Notes under the pieces: generated by a model
Told to the model about the DNA's origin: nothing
Databases searched by the model: none
What the model saw: the letters and a program-made list of their open reading frames with translations, nothing else
Program-made: the position numbers and the translations under genes
Shown here: piece after piece, positions 6,401-12,407 of the stretch
Numbering within the stretch: position 1 is the stretch's first letter
How the letters are laid out: each line of letters begins with the position of its first letter
Source of the DNA: JBQTJN01 sp052387095
Lineage (GTDB): Bacteria > Pseudomonadota > Alphaproteobacteria > Micavibrionales > Micavibrionaceae
Reading direction: 5' to 3'
DNA length: 12,407 nucleotides
Assembly (NCBI GenBank): GCA_052387095.1
Contig: JBQTJN010000038.1
Span: forward strand, 1 to 12,407

Positions 6401-6670
6401 GTCAGGACTCATAAATTATGACGAATTCTGTTGAACAGGAAAAGCATAGATGCAAGGCAAAGCCGCGCGGCGCATGCCGCAGCCTATACGCAAGCGGCTT
6501 TAACGCTGCAGATATGCTTTTCCTGTTCAACCCTTTACGGGCGCGGCAAAATCACCGGCCTGATCGTTCAAAGCCCTTGCCATTAGCGCTGAAGCTGATG
6601 GCTTCAGGCTTTTCACTTCCATCCCGGCTGTTTTGCCAGCGCAGAATCGCCATAATTTATGAGTCCTGAC
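6401..6670. mobile_element. MITE-like 270-bp element with perfect 20-bp terminal inverted repeats and two internal palindromic arms
   Basis: The ends are GTCAGGACTCATAAATTATG (6401-6420) and its exact reverse complement (6651-6670), each continued inwards by a near match (ACGAATTCTG against its counterpart CAGAATCGC). Arm A (6431-6530) opens with a perfect 18-bp inverted repeat, 6431-6448 with 6513-6530. Inside it lie AAAGCCGC/GCGGCTTT (6459-6466, 6494-6501) and GCGGC/GCCGC (6467-6471, 6476-6480). Arm B (6541-6642) has GCGCGGCAAAA paired with TTTTGCCaGCGC, then AAAGC/GCTTT (6570-6574, 6608-6612) and the perfect hairpin CTGAAGC/GCTTCAG (6589-6595, 6601-6607). Either strand could fold into a three-way junction. 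No transposase is encoded; the one frame through it (83 codons) just reads across the repeats. I see no clear target duplication. It fills the murJ-trpS gap, so mobility is inferred. A structured RNA or an invertible segment are alternatives. Confidence 0.75.
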
Positions 6671-6677
6671 GCTGGCT

Positions 6678-7676
6678 ATGAAACGCATTCTCTCCTGCAT
6701 GCAGCCCACCAATAATCTCCATCTCGGGAATTATCTGGGCGCGTTGAAAAACTGGGTGAAGCTGCAGAATGAGCCTGGCAGCGAATGCCTCTATGGCATT
6801 GTCGATCTTCACGCCATCACGATGCCCTACGATCCCGCGCAATTAAAGCAGGCCACGCGCGAGATTGCCGCCGCTTATATAGCGGGCGGCATTGATCCCG
6901 ATAAATCGGCGATTTTTGTGCAATCCTGTGTATCTGCACATTCGGAACTGATGTGGTTGTTTGCAACGATGACGCAGATGGGCAAGCTGAACCGCATGAC
7001 GCAGTTCAAGGACACGGGCAAGAACAGCGACAAGGCCGGGCTTGGATTGTTCGCCTACCCGGTGTTGATGGCGGCCGACATTCTTGTGTACAAGGCTACG
7101 CACGTCCCCGTCGGCGAAGACCAGAAACAGCATCTCGAACTCGCCCGCGAAATTGCCGGCACGTTCAATCATCGCTATGGGCAGGATTTCTTCCCGCTGC
7201 CCGAGCCATTCATTACCGGCCCCGGCACGCGCGACATGTCGCTGAAAGACGGTACGCAGAAAATGTCTAAGTCCGACCCGAGCGATCTCAGCCGCATCAA
7301 CATGACCGATGGCGCTGATACGATTGCGAATAAAATTAAAAAAGCGGCCACAGGTTCCGAGGCTTTCCCCGAAACAAAAGAGCAGATGGATGCCAGCCCG
7401 AATGTCCGCAACCTTGCCGGCATTTATGCGGCGCTGTCGGATTCGACGCTTGAAGCCGTCATGCAGGAATTCGGCGGCAGGCAATTCTCCATCTTCAAAC
7501 CGGCACTCACTGACCTAGCCGTCGCCAAACTCGCGCCCATGACGAAACGCATGACCGAGCTTCTGAAGGACCACGGCGAAATCGACCGCATTCTCAAAAA
7601 AGGCAATGAAAAGGCCCGCGCTATAGCAGACAAAACCCTTGCCGACACCCATGAAATTATGGGCTTTTGGAAATAA
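6678..7676 (+). CDS. trpS: Tryptophanyl-tRNA synthetase
   Basis: TrpRS is a cytosolic class I synthetase that charges tRNA-Trp with tryptophan at the cost of ATP. Its HIGH-type motif is HLGN (15-18) and its KMSKS loop is QKMSKSD (195-199). GLGLFAYPVLMAADILVYKATHVPVGEDQKQHLELAREIA is the typical tryptophan-site and dimer region. Length (332 residues) fits the bacterial family. The N-terminus is unusual: the usual SGxQPTG before the HIGH motif reads SCMQPTNN here (6-13), so two glycines conserved in most relatives are Cys and Asn. The start codon lies 7 bases after the inverted-repeat element ends and has no recognisable ribosome binding site, so the element may have replaced the native one. 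The gene follows murJ, an order I recall from other alphaproteobacteria. Confidence 0.96.
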   Translation: MKRILSCMQPTNNLHLGNYLGALKNWVKLQNEPGSECLYGIVDLHAITMPYDPAQLKQATREIAAAYIAGGIDPDKSAIFVQSCVSAHSELMWLFATMTQMGKLNRMTQFKDTGKNSDKAGLGLFAYPVLMAADILVYKATHVPVGEDQKQHLELAREIAGTFNHRYGQDFFPLPEPFITGPGTRDMSLKDGTQKMSKSDPSDLSRINMTDGADTIANKIKKAATGSEAFPETKEQMDASPNVRNLAGIYAALSDSTLEAVMQEFGGRQFSIFKPALTDLAVAKLAPMTKRMTELLKDHGEIDRILKKGNEKARAIADKTLADTHEIMGFWK

Positions 7677-7719
7677 TTTTTGCTGGCCCGGCCCGGATAT
7701 TTGCGGCATAATGGCGCCT

Positions 7720-8367
7720 ATGAAATCATTATGGCTTATCATTCCCGCGTTTCTAATCCTGGCCGTTACCCCCGCGCACGCGGAGGTCTTCAAATGGCGC
7801 GATGCCGACACCAAACTGATCCTGACCTTTCCCGACGACTGGCGCGCAGTGCACAGCCAGCAGCCCGATGATATTATAACGCTCGCCGCCCCCGGCGCTG
7901 ACAATGGTGCCGGTTGCCGCATGCGCGTGCGCGCGGATAAACGCTTCCTCGTCTACCCGCGCCACTATGCCGATGAAATCCAGCGCACCAATTACAGCCG
8001 GAAATTCTGGGATGACTATGTGGGTGAATTCAACGGCGCGATTGTTTACAGTGTCGGCGATAACCGCGGGCTTGGCGCGGGCTTTGCCAGCCAAGCCGAC
8101 ATCTCATTTAAAACCGATGCGCCGGGCGCGCCGCAAAAACGCGCCATGATTTTCGCCAGCGTCTATAACGACAAGGCCTATATTCTTGAGTGCTCGGCCG
8201 ACGAGGGTCGTTACGCGCAATTCCAGGATGCGTTTACGGGGATTCTCAAATCCGTGGAATTCCGCCAGCAATACAGTTCGTATCCGCAAGGCTACTACCG
8301 CAATTTCACGAACGATCCGCCGCTCTACATCCACAACGAAAAGCCGTCAGACCTTTACGTCTATTAA
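7720..8367 (+). CDS. Secreted hypothetical protein, possibly PsbP/DcrB-like fold
   Basis: This 215-residue protein starts with a clear signal peptide, MKSLWLIIPAFLILAVTPAHA, with likely cleavage before EVFKW. So it is periplasmic. The mature part opens with a strand pair containing LILTFPDDWRAV and closes with YILECSADEGRYAQFQDAFTGILKSVEF. That start and end recall small proteins of the PsbP/DcrB type, where a 'FPxxW' strand begins the domain and an 'F..IL.S..F' helix-strand ends it. This is a resemblance in layout, not a firm family call. The tail is rich in Tyr and Pro. The ATG at 7720 is chosen for the signal peptide; an in-frame ATG at 7711 would add three residues. No strong ribosome binding site is visible. 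It follows trpS by 43 bases on the same strand, and two hairpins follow it. Confidence 0.75.
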   Translation: MKSLWLIIPAFLILAVTPAHAEVFKWRDADTKLILTFPDDWRAVHSQQPDDIITLAAPGADNGAGCRMRVRADKRFLVYPRHYADEIQRTNYSRKFWDDYVGEFNGAIVYSVGDNRGLGAGFASQADISFKTDAPGAPQKRAMIFASVYNDKAYILECSADEGRYAQFQDAFTGILKSVEFRQQYSSYPQGYYRNFTNDPPLYIHNEKPSDLYVY

Positions 8368-8375
8368 TTTTCGCA

Positions 8376-8433
8376 ATCCCGTTGTAAAACGGGATCTTGT
8401 GCGTTAATGATCAGATCCCGGCTTTGCCGGGAT
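8376..8433. repeat. Tandem hairpins between the secreted protein gene and the TauE-like gene
   Basis: Two perfect 8-bp stems stand in tandem: ATCCCGTT/AACGGGAT (8376-8383, 8388-8395, loop GTAA) and ATCCCGGC/GCCGGGAT (8415-8422, 8426-8433, loop TTT). CGGGATC (8390-8396) is also complementary to GATCCCG (8414-8420), so a central hairpin excluding both is possible. No T-run follows either stem, so they are not standard terminators. They could be a REP-like repeat, an RNA-stabilising structure or a weak attenuator in front of the next gene. Confidence 0.6.
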
Positions 8434-8447
8434 TACGGTATAATAAA

Positions 8448-9365
8448 ATGCAGATTTATCTCCCCATCGCTGAAATGGCGGTTCCCGCCGAAACCATGGC
8501 TCTCGTCAGCGCATTCGTCGGTTTCCTGTCGGGCATTTTCGGCATAGGCGGCGGCTTCCTGACGACACCGTTCCTGATTTTCATGGGCATCCCGCCGACG
8601 GTCGCCGTCGGCACGCAGGCCTCGCAACTGGTTGCATCCAGCACGACCGGCGTCATCGCGCATTGGGGCCGCGGTAACGTCGATATCAAGATTGGCGGCG
8701 TCATGATGCTGGGCGGTTTATTCGGCACGGGTATCGGCACGCTTATTTTCATGCTGCTTGAATATATCGGACAGATCGATTTCGCGATTTCAGCATTATA
8801 TATTGTTGTGCTCGGCTCAATCGGCGCGCTGATGTTGTTCAATAGCACTTCCCAGCTTTTTGTAAAGAAACCACCTGTTGTGGGAGACATCGCTTCGCCC
8901 CGCCTCCATTCTTTTATCGAGTCTATGCCTTACAAGATGCGTTTTCCGCGTTCGCGGCTTTATATCAGCGTATTGGTGCCGGTTTTGATCGGCTTTGTCG
9001 GCGGCATACTGACATCCATCCTCGGGATAGGCGGTGGCTTTATTATTGTTCCGGCCATGATTTACCTGCTCGGCATGCCGGCGCTGCTTGTGACGGGTAC
9101 GTCCCTCTATCAGATGGTTTTCACAACGGCTTTTGCCACGATCATGCACGCGATTGTCAACCAGAGCGTCGATATTATTCTTGGGCTGGTCTTGATTGTC
9201 GGGGGCGTGATCGGTGCGCAGGCCGGCGTCGCATTCTCGCATCACGTCAAGGGGCACTACGCGCGAATCACCCTCGCCATTATCGTCCTCGGCGTATGCC
9301 TGCGACTTTTATTACAGTTCTTCGTTATGCCGCATGAACTTTTTTCGACGGTCATCATCAAATGA
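8448..9365 (+). CDS. TauE/SafE-family membrane transporter (putative sulfite/organosulfonate or anion exporter)
   Basis: TauE/SafE proteins are inner-membrane carriers, several of them linked to export of sulfite, sulfoacetate or related anions; the substrate here is unknown. The 305-residue protein is two repeated halves of several helices. Each half carries the family glycine motif: GIFGIGGGFLTTPFLIFMGIPPTVAVGTQ (from residue 29) and SILGIGGGFIIVPAMIYLLGMPALLVTGTS (from about residue 187). The start MQIYLPIAEM matches, as I recall, the N-terminus of close alphaproteobacterial relatives that pair with TIGR02186 proteins, so I prefer it over an upstream TTG. It has no ribosome binding site of note. 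A TATAAT lies only three bases upstream. Its stop overlaps the next start by 4 bases (ATGA), which means tight coupling with the TIGR02186-type gene. Confidence 0.88.
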   Translation: MQIYLPIAEMAVPAETMALVSAFVGFLSGIFGIGGGFLTTPFLIFMGIPPTVAVGTQASQLVASSTTGVIAHWGRGNVDIKIGGVMMLGGLFGTGIGTLIFMLLEYIGQIDFAISALYIVVLGSIGALMLFNSTSQLFVKKPPVVGDIASPRLHSFIESMPYKMRFPRSRLYISVLVPVLIGFVGGILTSILGIGGGFIIVPAMIYLLGMPALLVTGTSLYQMVFTTAFATIMHAIVNQSVDIILGLVLIVGGVIGAQAGVAFSHHVKGHYARITLAIIVLGVCLRLLLQFFVMPHELFSTVIIK

Positions 9366-10111
9366 AAAAGTTCGCAGCAATCTTTCTGTTATTTATAAGT
9401 TTTTCCGCGGGACCTGCCTGGGCACAGGAAGCGCAGGTCCTGACCGTCGATCTCGCCCAGAATCATGTCGATATCAATACCGGCTTTCACGGGACTTATC
9501 TGCAGATTTTCGGCGTGATAGAGCAGCCGGGCGATATCGCTATTCTGGTCGAGGGCCCGCACCGCTCCATGAGCGTACGCAGCAAGGAAAAGATTCTCGG
9601 TGCCTGGATCAACCGGTCTTTTGAAACCTTCAGGGAAGTGCCATCTTTTTACGGCTATGCCACCAGCAAGCCTTTGCAGGAGATGGCTTCTTCCGAAGTC
9701 CTCGACGAATACCAAGTTGGAACCGAGCATCTGAATGTCCGAATTCAGAAGGAGGAAATTGATCCGGAAAAACTTAAATTGTTTAGAAAAGCCTTAATTC
9801 GTAATAACCAGAAGCGCGGACTGTATGCCACGCATGCGGAAAACATAGTTTTCTTAAGTCCCGGTTTTTTTAGAACGCAGATTTATATGCCGGCCAATGT
9901 GCCGGTTGGCGAATATGCTGTAAAAAGCCTTTATTTTCATGATGGTGAAGTACAAGAGGTCAAGACAAACACTTTGAAAGTGGCGCAGGTAGGCCTGAGC
10001 GCAAAAGTTTTCAAGTTTGCACACAGAAAGCGTTTCCTCTATGCATTAGTATGCATCCTGATCGCTGTGTTTGCCGGGTGGTTTTCAAACAGGGTCAGTG
10101 CAAAGAGGTAA
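9362..10111 (+). CDS. TIGR02186-family periplasmic protein with C-terminal membrane anchor
   Basis: The family is a conserved alphaproteobacterial group of unknown function, typically encoded beside a TauE/SafE-like transporter. The 249 residues begin with a signal peptide (MKKFAAIFLLFISFSAGPAWA, cleavage before QEAQ) and end with a single membrane helix at about 224-241 (FLYALVCILIAVFAGWF), followed by a basic tail. The middle is a beta-rich periplasmic domain with the family features DLAQNHVDINTGFHGTYLQIFG, VEGP and GVIEQPGDIAILV. A second conserved-looking part, FFRTQIYMPANVPVGEYAV, follows. The start overlaps the transporter stop, and the stress-protein gene follows after 7 bases. The arrangement suggests an accessory subunit that sits on the transporter's periplasmic side. 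That role is an inference from gene neighbourhood and topology. Confidence 0.85.
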   Translation: MKKFAAIFLLFISFSAGPAWAQEAQVLTVDLAQNHVDINTGFHGTYLQIFGVIEQPGDIAILVEGPHRSMSVRSKEKILGAWINRSFETFREVPSFYGYATSKPLQEMASSEVLDEYQVGTEHLNVRIQKEEIDPEKLKLFRKALIRNNQKRGLYATHAENIVFLSPGFFRTQIYMPANVPVGEYAVKSLYFHDGEVQEVKTNTLKVAQVGLSAKVFKFAHRKRFLYALVCILIAVFAGWFSNRVSAKR

Positions 10112-10118
10112 TTGAAAG

Positions 10119-10586
10119 ATGGCGCAGGAAAATCCCAAAATTTACCTGATGGTGGCTGACGAAACTGAAGAGCTGAATACAGCGCTTCGTTTCACGTGCG
10201 CTCTTGCGAAAGAACGCGGGTCGAAGATCGGTGTGCTCTATACCGTCGATAATCAGGAATTTTCCCACTGGGGAAAAATTGAGACACTCATCCAGAATGA
10301 AAACCGGCTAAAAGCAGAAAAATTTATCCTTAGCGTCTGCGAAAAAATCCAGAACACCTGCGGCATGACCTCCGTTATTTTCCTGGAGCAGGGCAAAACC
10401 GCGGAGGCCATTATCAAGGTGATTGACGAGAATCCCAATATTTGCAGACTTCTCCTGGGCGGTAGCACCAAGGGCGGAGATCCGGGCCCGCTGGTCAAAT
10501 ATTTCTCGACCAAAGGTTTTGACAAATTAAAAGTGCCGCTGGGGATAATCCCGGATACATTGACTGAAGACAGGTTCGGTGATTAA
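10119..10586 (+). CDS. Universal stress protein family (UspA-like) domain protein
   Basis: Usp proteins are small cytosolic Rossmann-like alpha/beta domains that often bind ATP and modulate stress or transport functions. This one has a single domain of 155 residues. It opens with a strand (KIYLMVADETEELNTALRFTCALAKERGSKIGVLYTVD) and ends with RLLLGGSTKGGDPGPLVKYFSTKGFDKLKVPLGIIPD. The last part corresponds to the family's ATP-binding loop, which normally reads G-x2-G-x9-G-S/T. Here the spacing is disturbed, so ATP binding is uncertain. It starts 7 bases after the TIGR02186-type gene, whose last codons hold the AGAGG that may serve as ribosome binding site. Genes of this type recur beside TIGR02186/TauE pairs as I recall, which suggests a cytosolic regulator of that transporter. 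The nfu gene follows after 68 bases. Confidence 0.85.
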   Translation: MAQENPKIYLMVADETEELNTALRFTCALAKERGSKIGVLYTVDNQEFSHWGKIETLIQNENRLKAEKFILSVCEKIQNTCGMTSVIFLEQGKTAEAIIKVIDENPNICRLLLGGSTKGGDPGPLVKYFSTKGFDKLKVPLGIIPDTLTEDRFGD

Positions 10587-10591
10587 GCAGC

Positions 10592-10619
10592 TTGAAATAT
10601 CGCCTCCGCCCGCTATGTA
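10592..10619 (+). promoter_or_regulatory. Candidate promoter of nfu
   Basis: TTGAAA (10592-10597) and TATGTA (10614-10619) stand 16 bases apart in the gap before nfu. The -35 matches the consensus at five of six positions; the -10 is poor, although TATATA overlaps it slightly downstream. The start codon lies 35 bases further on, preceded by AAAAGG. A twofold direct repeat AAAAAGAATG lies between. Read-through from the stress-protein gene is equally possible. Confidence 0.3.
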
Positions 10620-10654
10620 TATAAAAAGAATGAAAAAGAATGAAAAGGTAATCT

Positions 10655-11209
10655 ATGTTTATCCAGACCGAAAAGACGCCGAACCCGGCAACCATAAAAT
10701 TCCTTCCCGGCCAGCCGATCGTTCTCGGCCGCTCCCATGAATTCCGCTCGGCGGACGAAGCCGCCGCATCACCGCTTGCGCAAAGACTGTTCGGCCTGCA
10801 GGGCGTAAAATCTGTCATGCTCGGCCACGATTTCGTTTCCGTCAGCAAGCAGGACGATACCGACTGGAATATGCTGAAACCCATGGTGCTGGCGGCTTTA
10901 ATGGAGCATCTTTCCACAGGCCAGCCTGTTATTCTGGACTCCGGAGCACCGGAAGAAGAGGCCGGCGAGGACAATGAAATCGTCGCGCAGATCAAGGAGC
11001 TGATCCAAACGCGCGTGCGGCCGGCCGTGATGATGGATGGCGGCGATATCGTGTTCGAACGCTTCGAGGACGGGATTGTTTATTTGCAGATGCGCGGCGC
11101 TTGCGCCGGCTGTCCTAGCTCGACCATGACTCTCAAATCAGGCATCGAAAATATGCTCAAACATTTCGTGCCCGAGGTGATGGAAGTCAGATCTTCCGCA
11201 ATGTACTAA
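10655..11209 (+). CDS. Nfu-type iron-sulfur cluster carrier (NifU family, Nfu_N + NifU C-terminal domain)
   Basis: Nfu proteins carry 4Fe-4S clusters to target enzymes such as aconitase and lipoate synthase; alphaproteobacterial forms resemble mitochondrial NFU1. The 184-residue protein has the two expected domains. The first is the Nfu_N domain, starting MFIQTEKTPNPATIKFLPGQPI (1-22) and reaching about residue 90. After an acidic linker (EEEAGEDNE) comes the NifU domain from about 110 (IKELIQTRVRPAVMMDGGDIVFERFEDG). Its cluster-binding CxxC is C150 and C153 in GACAGCPSSTMTLKSGIE. The start has AAAAGG seven bases upstream. The stop overlaps the stop of the convergent gene by 4 bases. Identity is secure; which gene name applies (nfuA or nifU-like) depends on local convention, so none is given. 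Confidence 0.95.
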   Translation: MFIQTEKTPNPATIKFLPGQPIVLGRSHEFRSADEAAASPLAQRLFGLQGVKSVMLGHDFVSVSKQDDTDWNMLKPMVLAALMEHLSTGQPVILDSGAPEEEAGEDNEIVAQIKELIQTRVRPAVMMDGGDIVFERFEDGIVYLQMRGACAGCPSSTMTLKSGIENMLKHFVPEVMEVRSSAMY

Positions 11210-12258
11210 CCCTGTCCAGCTAATAACATTCCGAACCAGCGCCAGCGTGGCCCGTAATCCGAGGAAAAACCGGAAGGCAGCGTGCAATTGATGCGCGCGC
11301 GCTCATCATTCAGCACGTCCTGCGCCCGTAATTCTACGCGATTCCCGATAATTTCGATATCCGGCTTGTCTTCGCCGGAAATGAAGCAGCTTATATCCTT
11401 AAGATCTTTTTGTAGAGTTTCCGGTACAGAAAAACCGATCGGTGTTGCCGTATCAGCGAAGCTGTCGGCGGGTTCAAGATCATAAACCGGGAAAGGCAGC
11501 GCCTGCGCCACCAGGTGAAACCGTTCAAGATCGCCATACGCGCCGCTCATGCTGAAGCGCGGCAGGCCATATAAATCGCCGCCTGCATAAGCCGCGCCCG
11601 ATTGCAGACCTAGTGCCGCGCGAAATCCGGACGTCTTGACGATCGATTTAAATTCTTGCGAATATTCACCATAAGGGTAAGTAAAAAATTGCGGCTCGGA
11701 TTTGAAATTTTTTCGGAATTTGAGAAGAGCATTATTAACCTCGCGCTTGATATCAGCGCTCTCCATATGGGCCAGCCTTTCATAGGAATCCGGTAGTAAT
11801 CCCAGTGTTACGCCCTCATGGCGGCTTACAGCGTGCAGATCGTCCCAGTTCATCATATCTTCAGCGGCGCTGTCCGCCTGCGCACCCGCATAGAAAACGG
11901 TAAAGGGCATTTTCTCACTGAGAAGGGCGGGGATCGCATTCTGCAGCGCGGATTTATACGCACCCTGGAACGTGATGACGAGTGTGCGCTCAGGGATAGC
12001 CTGGTCGGCTTCAAAAGCATCAATCAATTGCGGCAGACCGATCACATTGTAGCCTTCCTCTTTTATTTCCCTGATATGTGCAAGAAATTGTTCCGCCGTC
12101 AGGTTGGCGTCGCCGGAGCTATCTTCGCCGACACGGTAATAGGCGAGAATGACGGCGCTGTGATTATCCTGCTCGAGTGCGCCGGCCTGGGCAGGGGCAG
12201 CGCCGAAAAAAAACGCCGTGAGAAAAAATATAAGGATATAAAATAGGTGGTTACGCAT
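11206..12258 (-). CDS. Polysaccharide-deacetylase (NodB-fold) family protein lacking the catalytic residues
   Basis: The 350-residue protein has a signal peptide (MRNHLFYILIFFLTAFFFGAAPAQA, 1-25) and so is exported. The NodB-like region spans about 33-235. It keeps the fold markers AVILAYYRVGE (35-45, where relatives often have YHR), AIPALLSEKMPFTVFYAG, MMNWDDL and FTYPYGEYS (192-200). The catalytic motifs are lost: the metal-binding TFDD/TIDDA reads TFQGA (96-100), and the HxxxH-type motif after VTLG reads LLPDSYERL (154-162) with no histidine. A deacetylase activity is therefore unlikely. A binding or structural role on the cell wall is an inference. The C-terminal 110 residues form a separate beta-rich part with two cysteines (ISCF, INCTL) and RWRWFGM. 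The start codon lacks a good ribosome binding site. It converges on nfu with a 4-base overlap of stops. Confidence 0.85.
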   Translation of the reverse strand: MRNHLFYILIFFLTAFFFGAAPAQAGALEQDNHSAVILAYYRVGEDSSGDANLTAEQFLAHIREIKEEGYNVIGLPQLIDAFEADQAIPERTLVITFQGAYKSALQNAIPALLSEKMPFTVFYAGAQADSAAEDMMNWDDLHAVSRHEGVTLGLLPDSYERLAHMESADIKREVNNALLKFRKNFKSEPQFFTYPYGEYSQEFKSIVKTSGFRAALGLQSGAAYAGGDLYGLPRFSMSGAYGDLERFHLVAQALPFPVYDLEPADSFADTATPIGFSVPETLQKDLKDISCFISGEDKPDIEIIGNRVELRAQDVLNDERARINCTLPSGFSSDYGPRWRWFGMLLAGQG

Positions 12259-12309
12259 ATGAAAACAGTTTGTAGCATAAACCTATATGAATTTCTGTAA
12301 GAATTTGGA

Positions 12310-12337
12310 TTGACGTTTCGCCCGGTTAGCCTAGATT
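12310..12337 (+). promoter_or_regulatory. Promoter of the rightmost gene
   Basis: TTGACG (12310-12315) and TAGATT (12332-12337) are 16 bases apart, matching the vegetative consensus at five and four of six positions. The start codon of the rightmost gene lies 32 bases after the -10, with AGAAGGA as ribosome binding site in the leader. The gap is shared with the divergent deacetylase-like gene, for which I see no good promoter. Confidence 0.55.
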
Positions 12338-12369
12338 TTACGAAGAACTACGCGAGAAGGATAAGCGCC

Positions 12370-12407
12370 ATGACCCATAAACCGCTATCGGACGAAGCCC
12401 AAGACAC
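12370..12407 (+). CDS. Start of a gene, probably a nitroreductase / malonic semialdehyde reductase (RutE-like), cut by window edge
   Basis: Only 12 complete codons are visible: MTHKPLSDEAQD, then the first two bases of the next. The start is well supported, with AGAAGGA eight bases before the ATG and a promoter-like pair further upstream. The opening 'KPLSDEA' followed by a hydrophilic stretch resembles what I recall of RutE-type nitroreductases, FMN proteins that reduce malonic semialdehyde (typical start: PLSDxALDxLF). Twelve residues cannot prove this; the presence of a gene start is much surer than its product. Confidence 0.5.
   Translation, partial: MTHKPLSDEAQD

Noticed and set aside
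6418..6669. An 83-codon rightward reading frame inside the inverted-repeat element
   Set aside because: It runs from one terminal repeat to the other, has no ribosome binding site, and its peptide just translates the palindromic arms with no domain pattern.
6400..6677. A T-box or tryptophan-responsive leader for trpS
   Set aside because: No T-box consensus, Trp-codon leader peptide or terminator T-run is present, and the perfect terminal inverted repeats fit a DNA element better.
8439..8444. A perfect TATAAT just before the TauE-like gene
   Set aside because: No -35 lies at a proper distance, and transcription from it would begin after the chosen ATG at 8448, whose N-terminus appears conserved.
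1..12407. tRNA, rRNA or CRISPR array
   Set aside because: No cloverleaf-like sequence, rRNA segment or regularly spaced direct repeats were seen by eye in the gaps between genes.

Overview
The window looks like a chromosomal segment of an alphaproteobacterium. This rests on ubiE near coaBC-dut, murJ followed by trpS, a TauE-like transporter paired with a TIGR02186-type protein, a two-domain Nfu scaffold, and a dispersed palindromic repeat of the 'CCCCGCGAAGGCGGGG' kind common in that class. Genes are mostly GC-rich. A Rhodospirillales- or Micavibrio-like relative would fit, but I cannot fix a genus.

The left part (1-4659) is transcribed leftwards: the 5' part of mutS, an unrecognised gene of lower GC, dut overlapping coaBC, a small membrane-anchored Ala/Glu-rich protein, and ubiE. 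A terminator hairpin precedes coaBC, and a promoter-like pair of hexamers overlaps it. The small membrane protein sits where many alphaproteobacteria carry ubiB.

The region 4660-4845 is a divergent intergenic stretch between ubiE and murJ. It holds a folded dispersed repeat and a possible 11-codon leader ORF with a strong ribosome binding site.

The right part is transcribed rightwards: murJ (lipid II flippase), trpS, a secreted protein of unknown function, a TauE/SafE-like transporter, a TIGR02186-type anchored periplasmic protein, a universal stress protein and an Nfu Fe-S scaffold. The transporter and the TIGR02186 gene overlap by 4 bases and the stress protein follows closely, so these three look like one unit. 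Nfu converges, with a 4-base overlap, on a leftward gene for a polysaccharide-deacetylase-fold protein that has lost its catalytic residues. The window ends in the first 12 codons of a rightward gene with a good promoter, probably a nitroreductase of the RutE type.

The most striking non-coding object is at 6401-6670. It is a 270-bp element filling almost the whole murJ-trpS gap, with perfect 20-bp terminal inverted repeats and two large internal palindromic arms. It could fold as a three-way junction, and I read it as a MITE-like element ending 7 bases before the trpS start codon.
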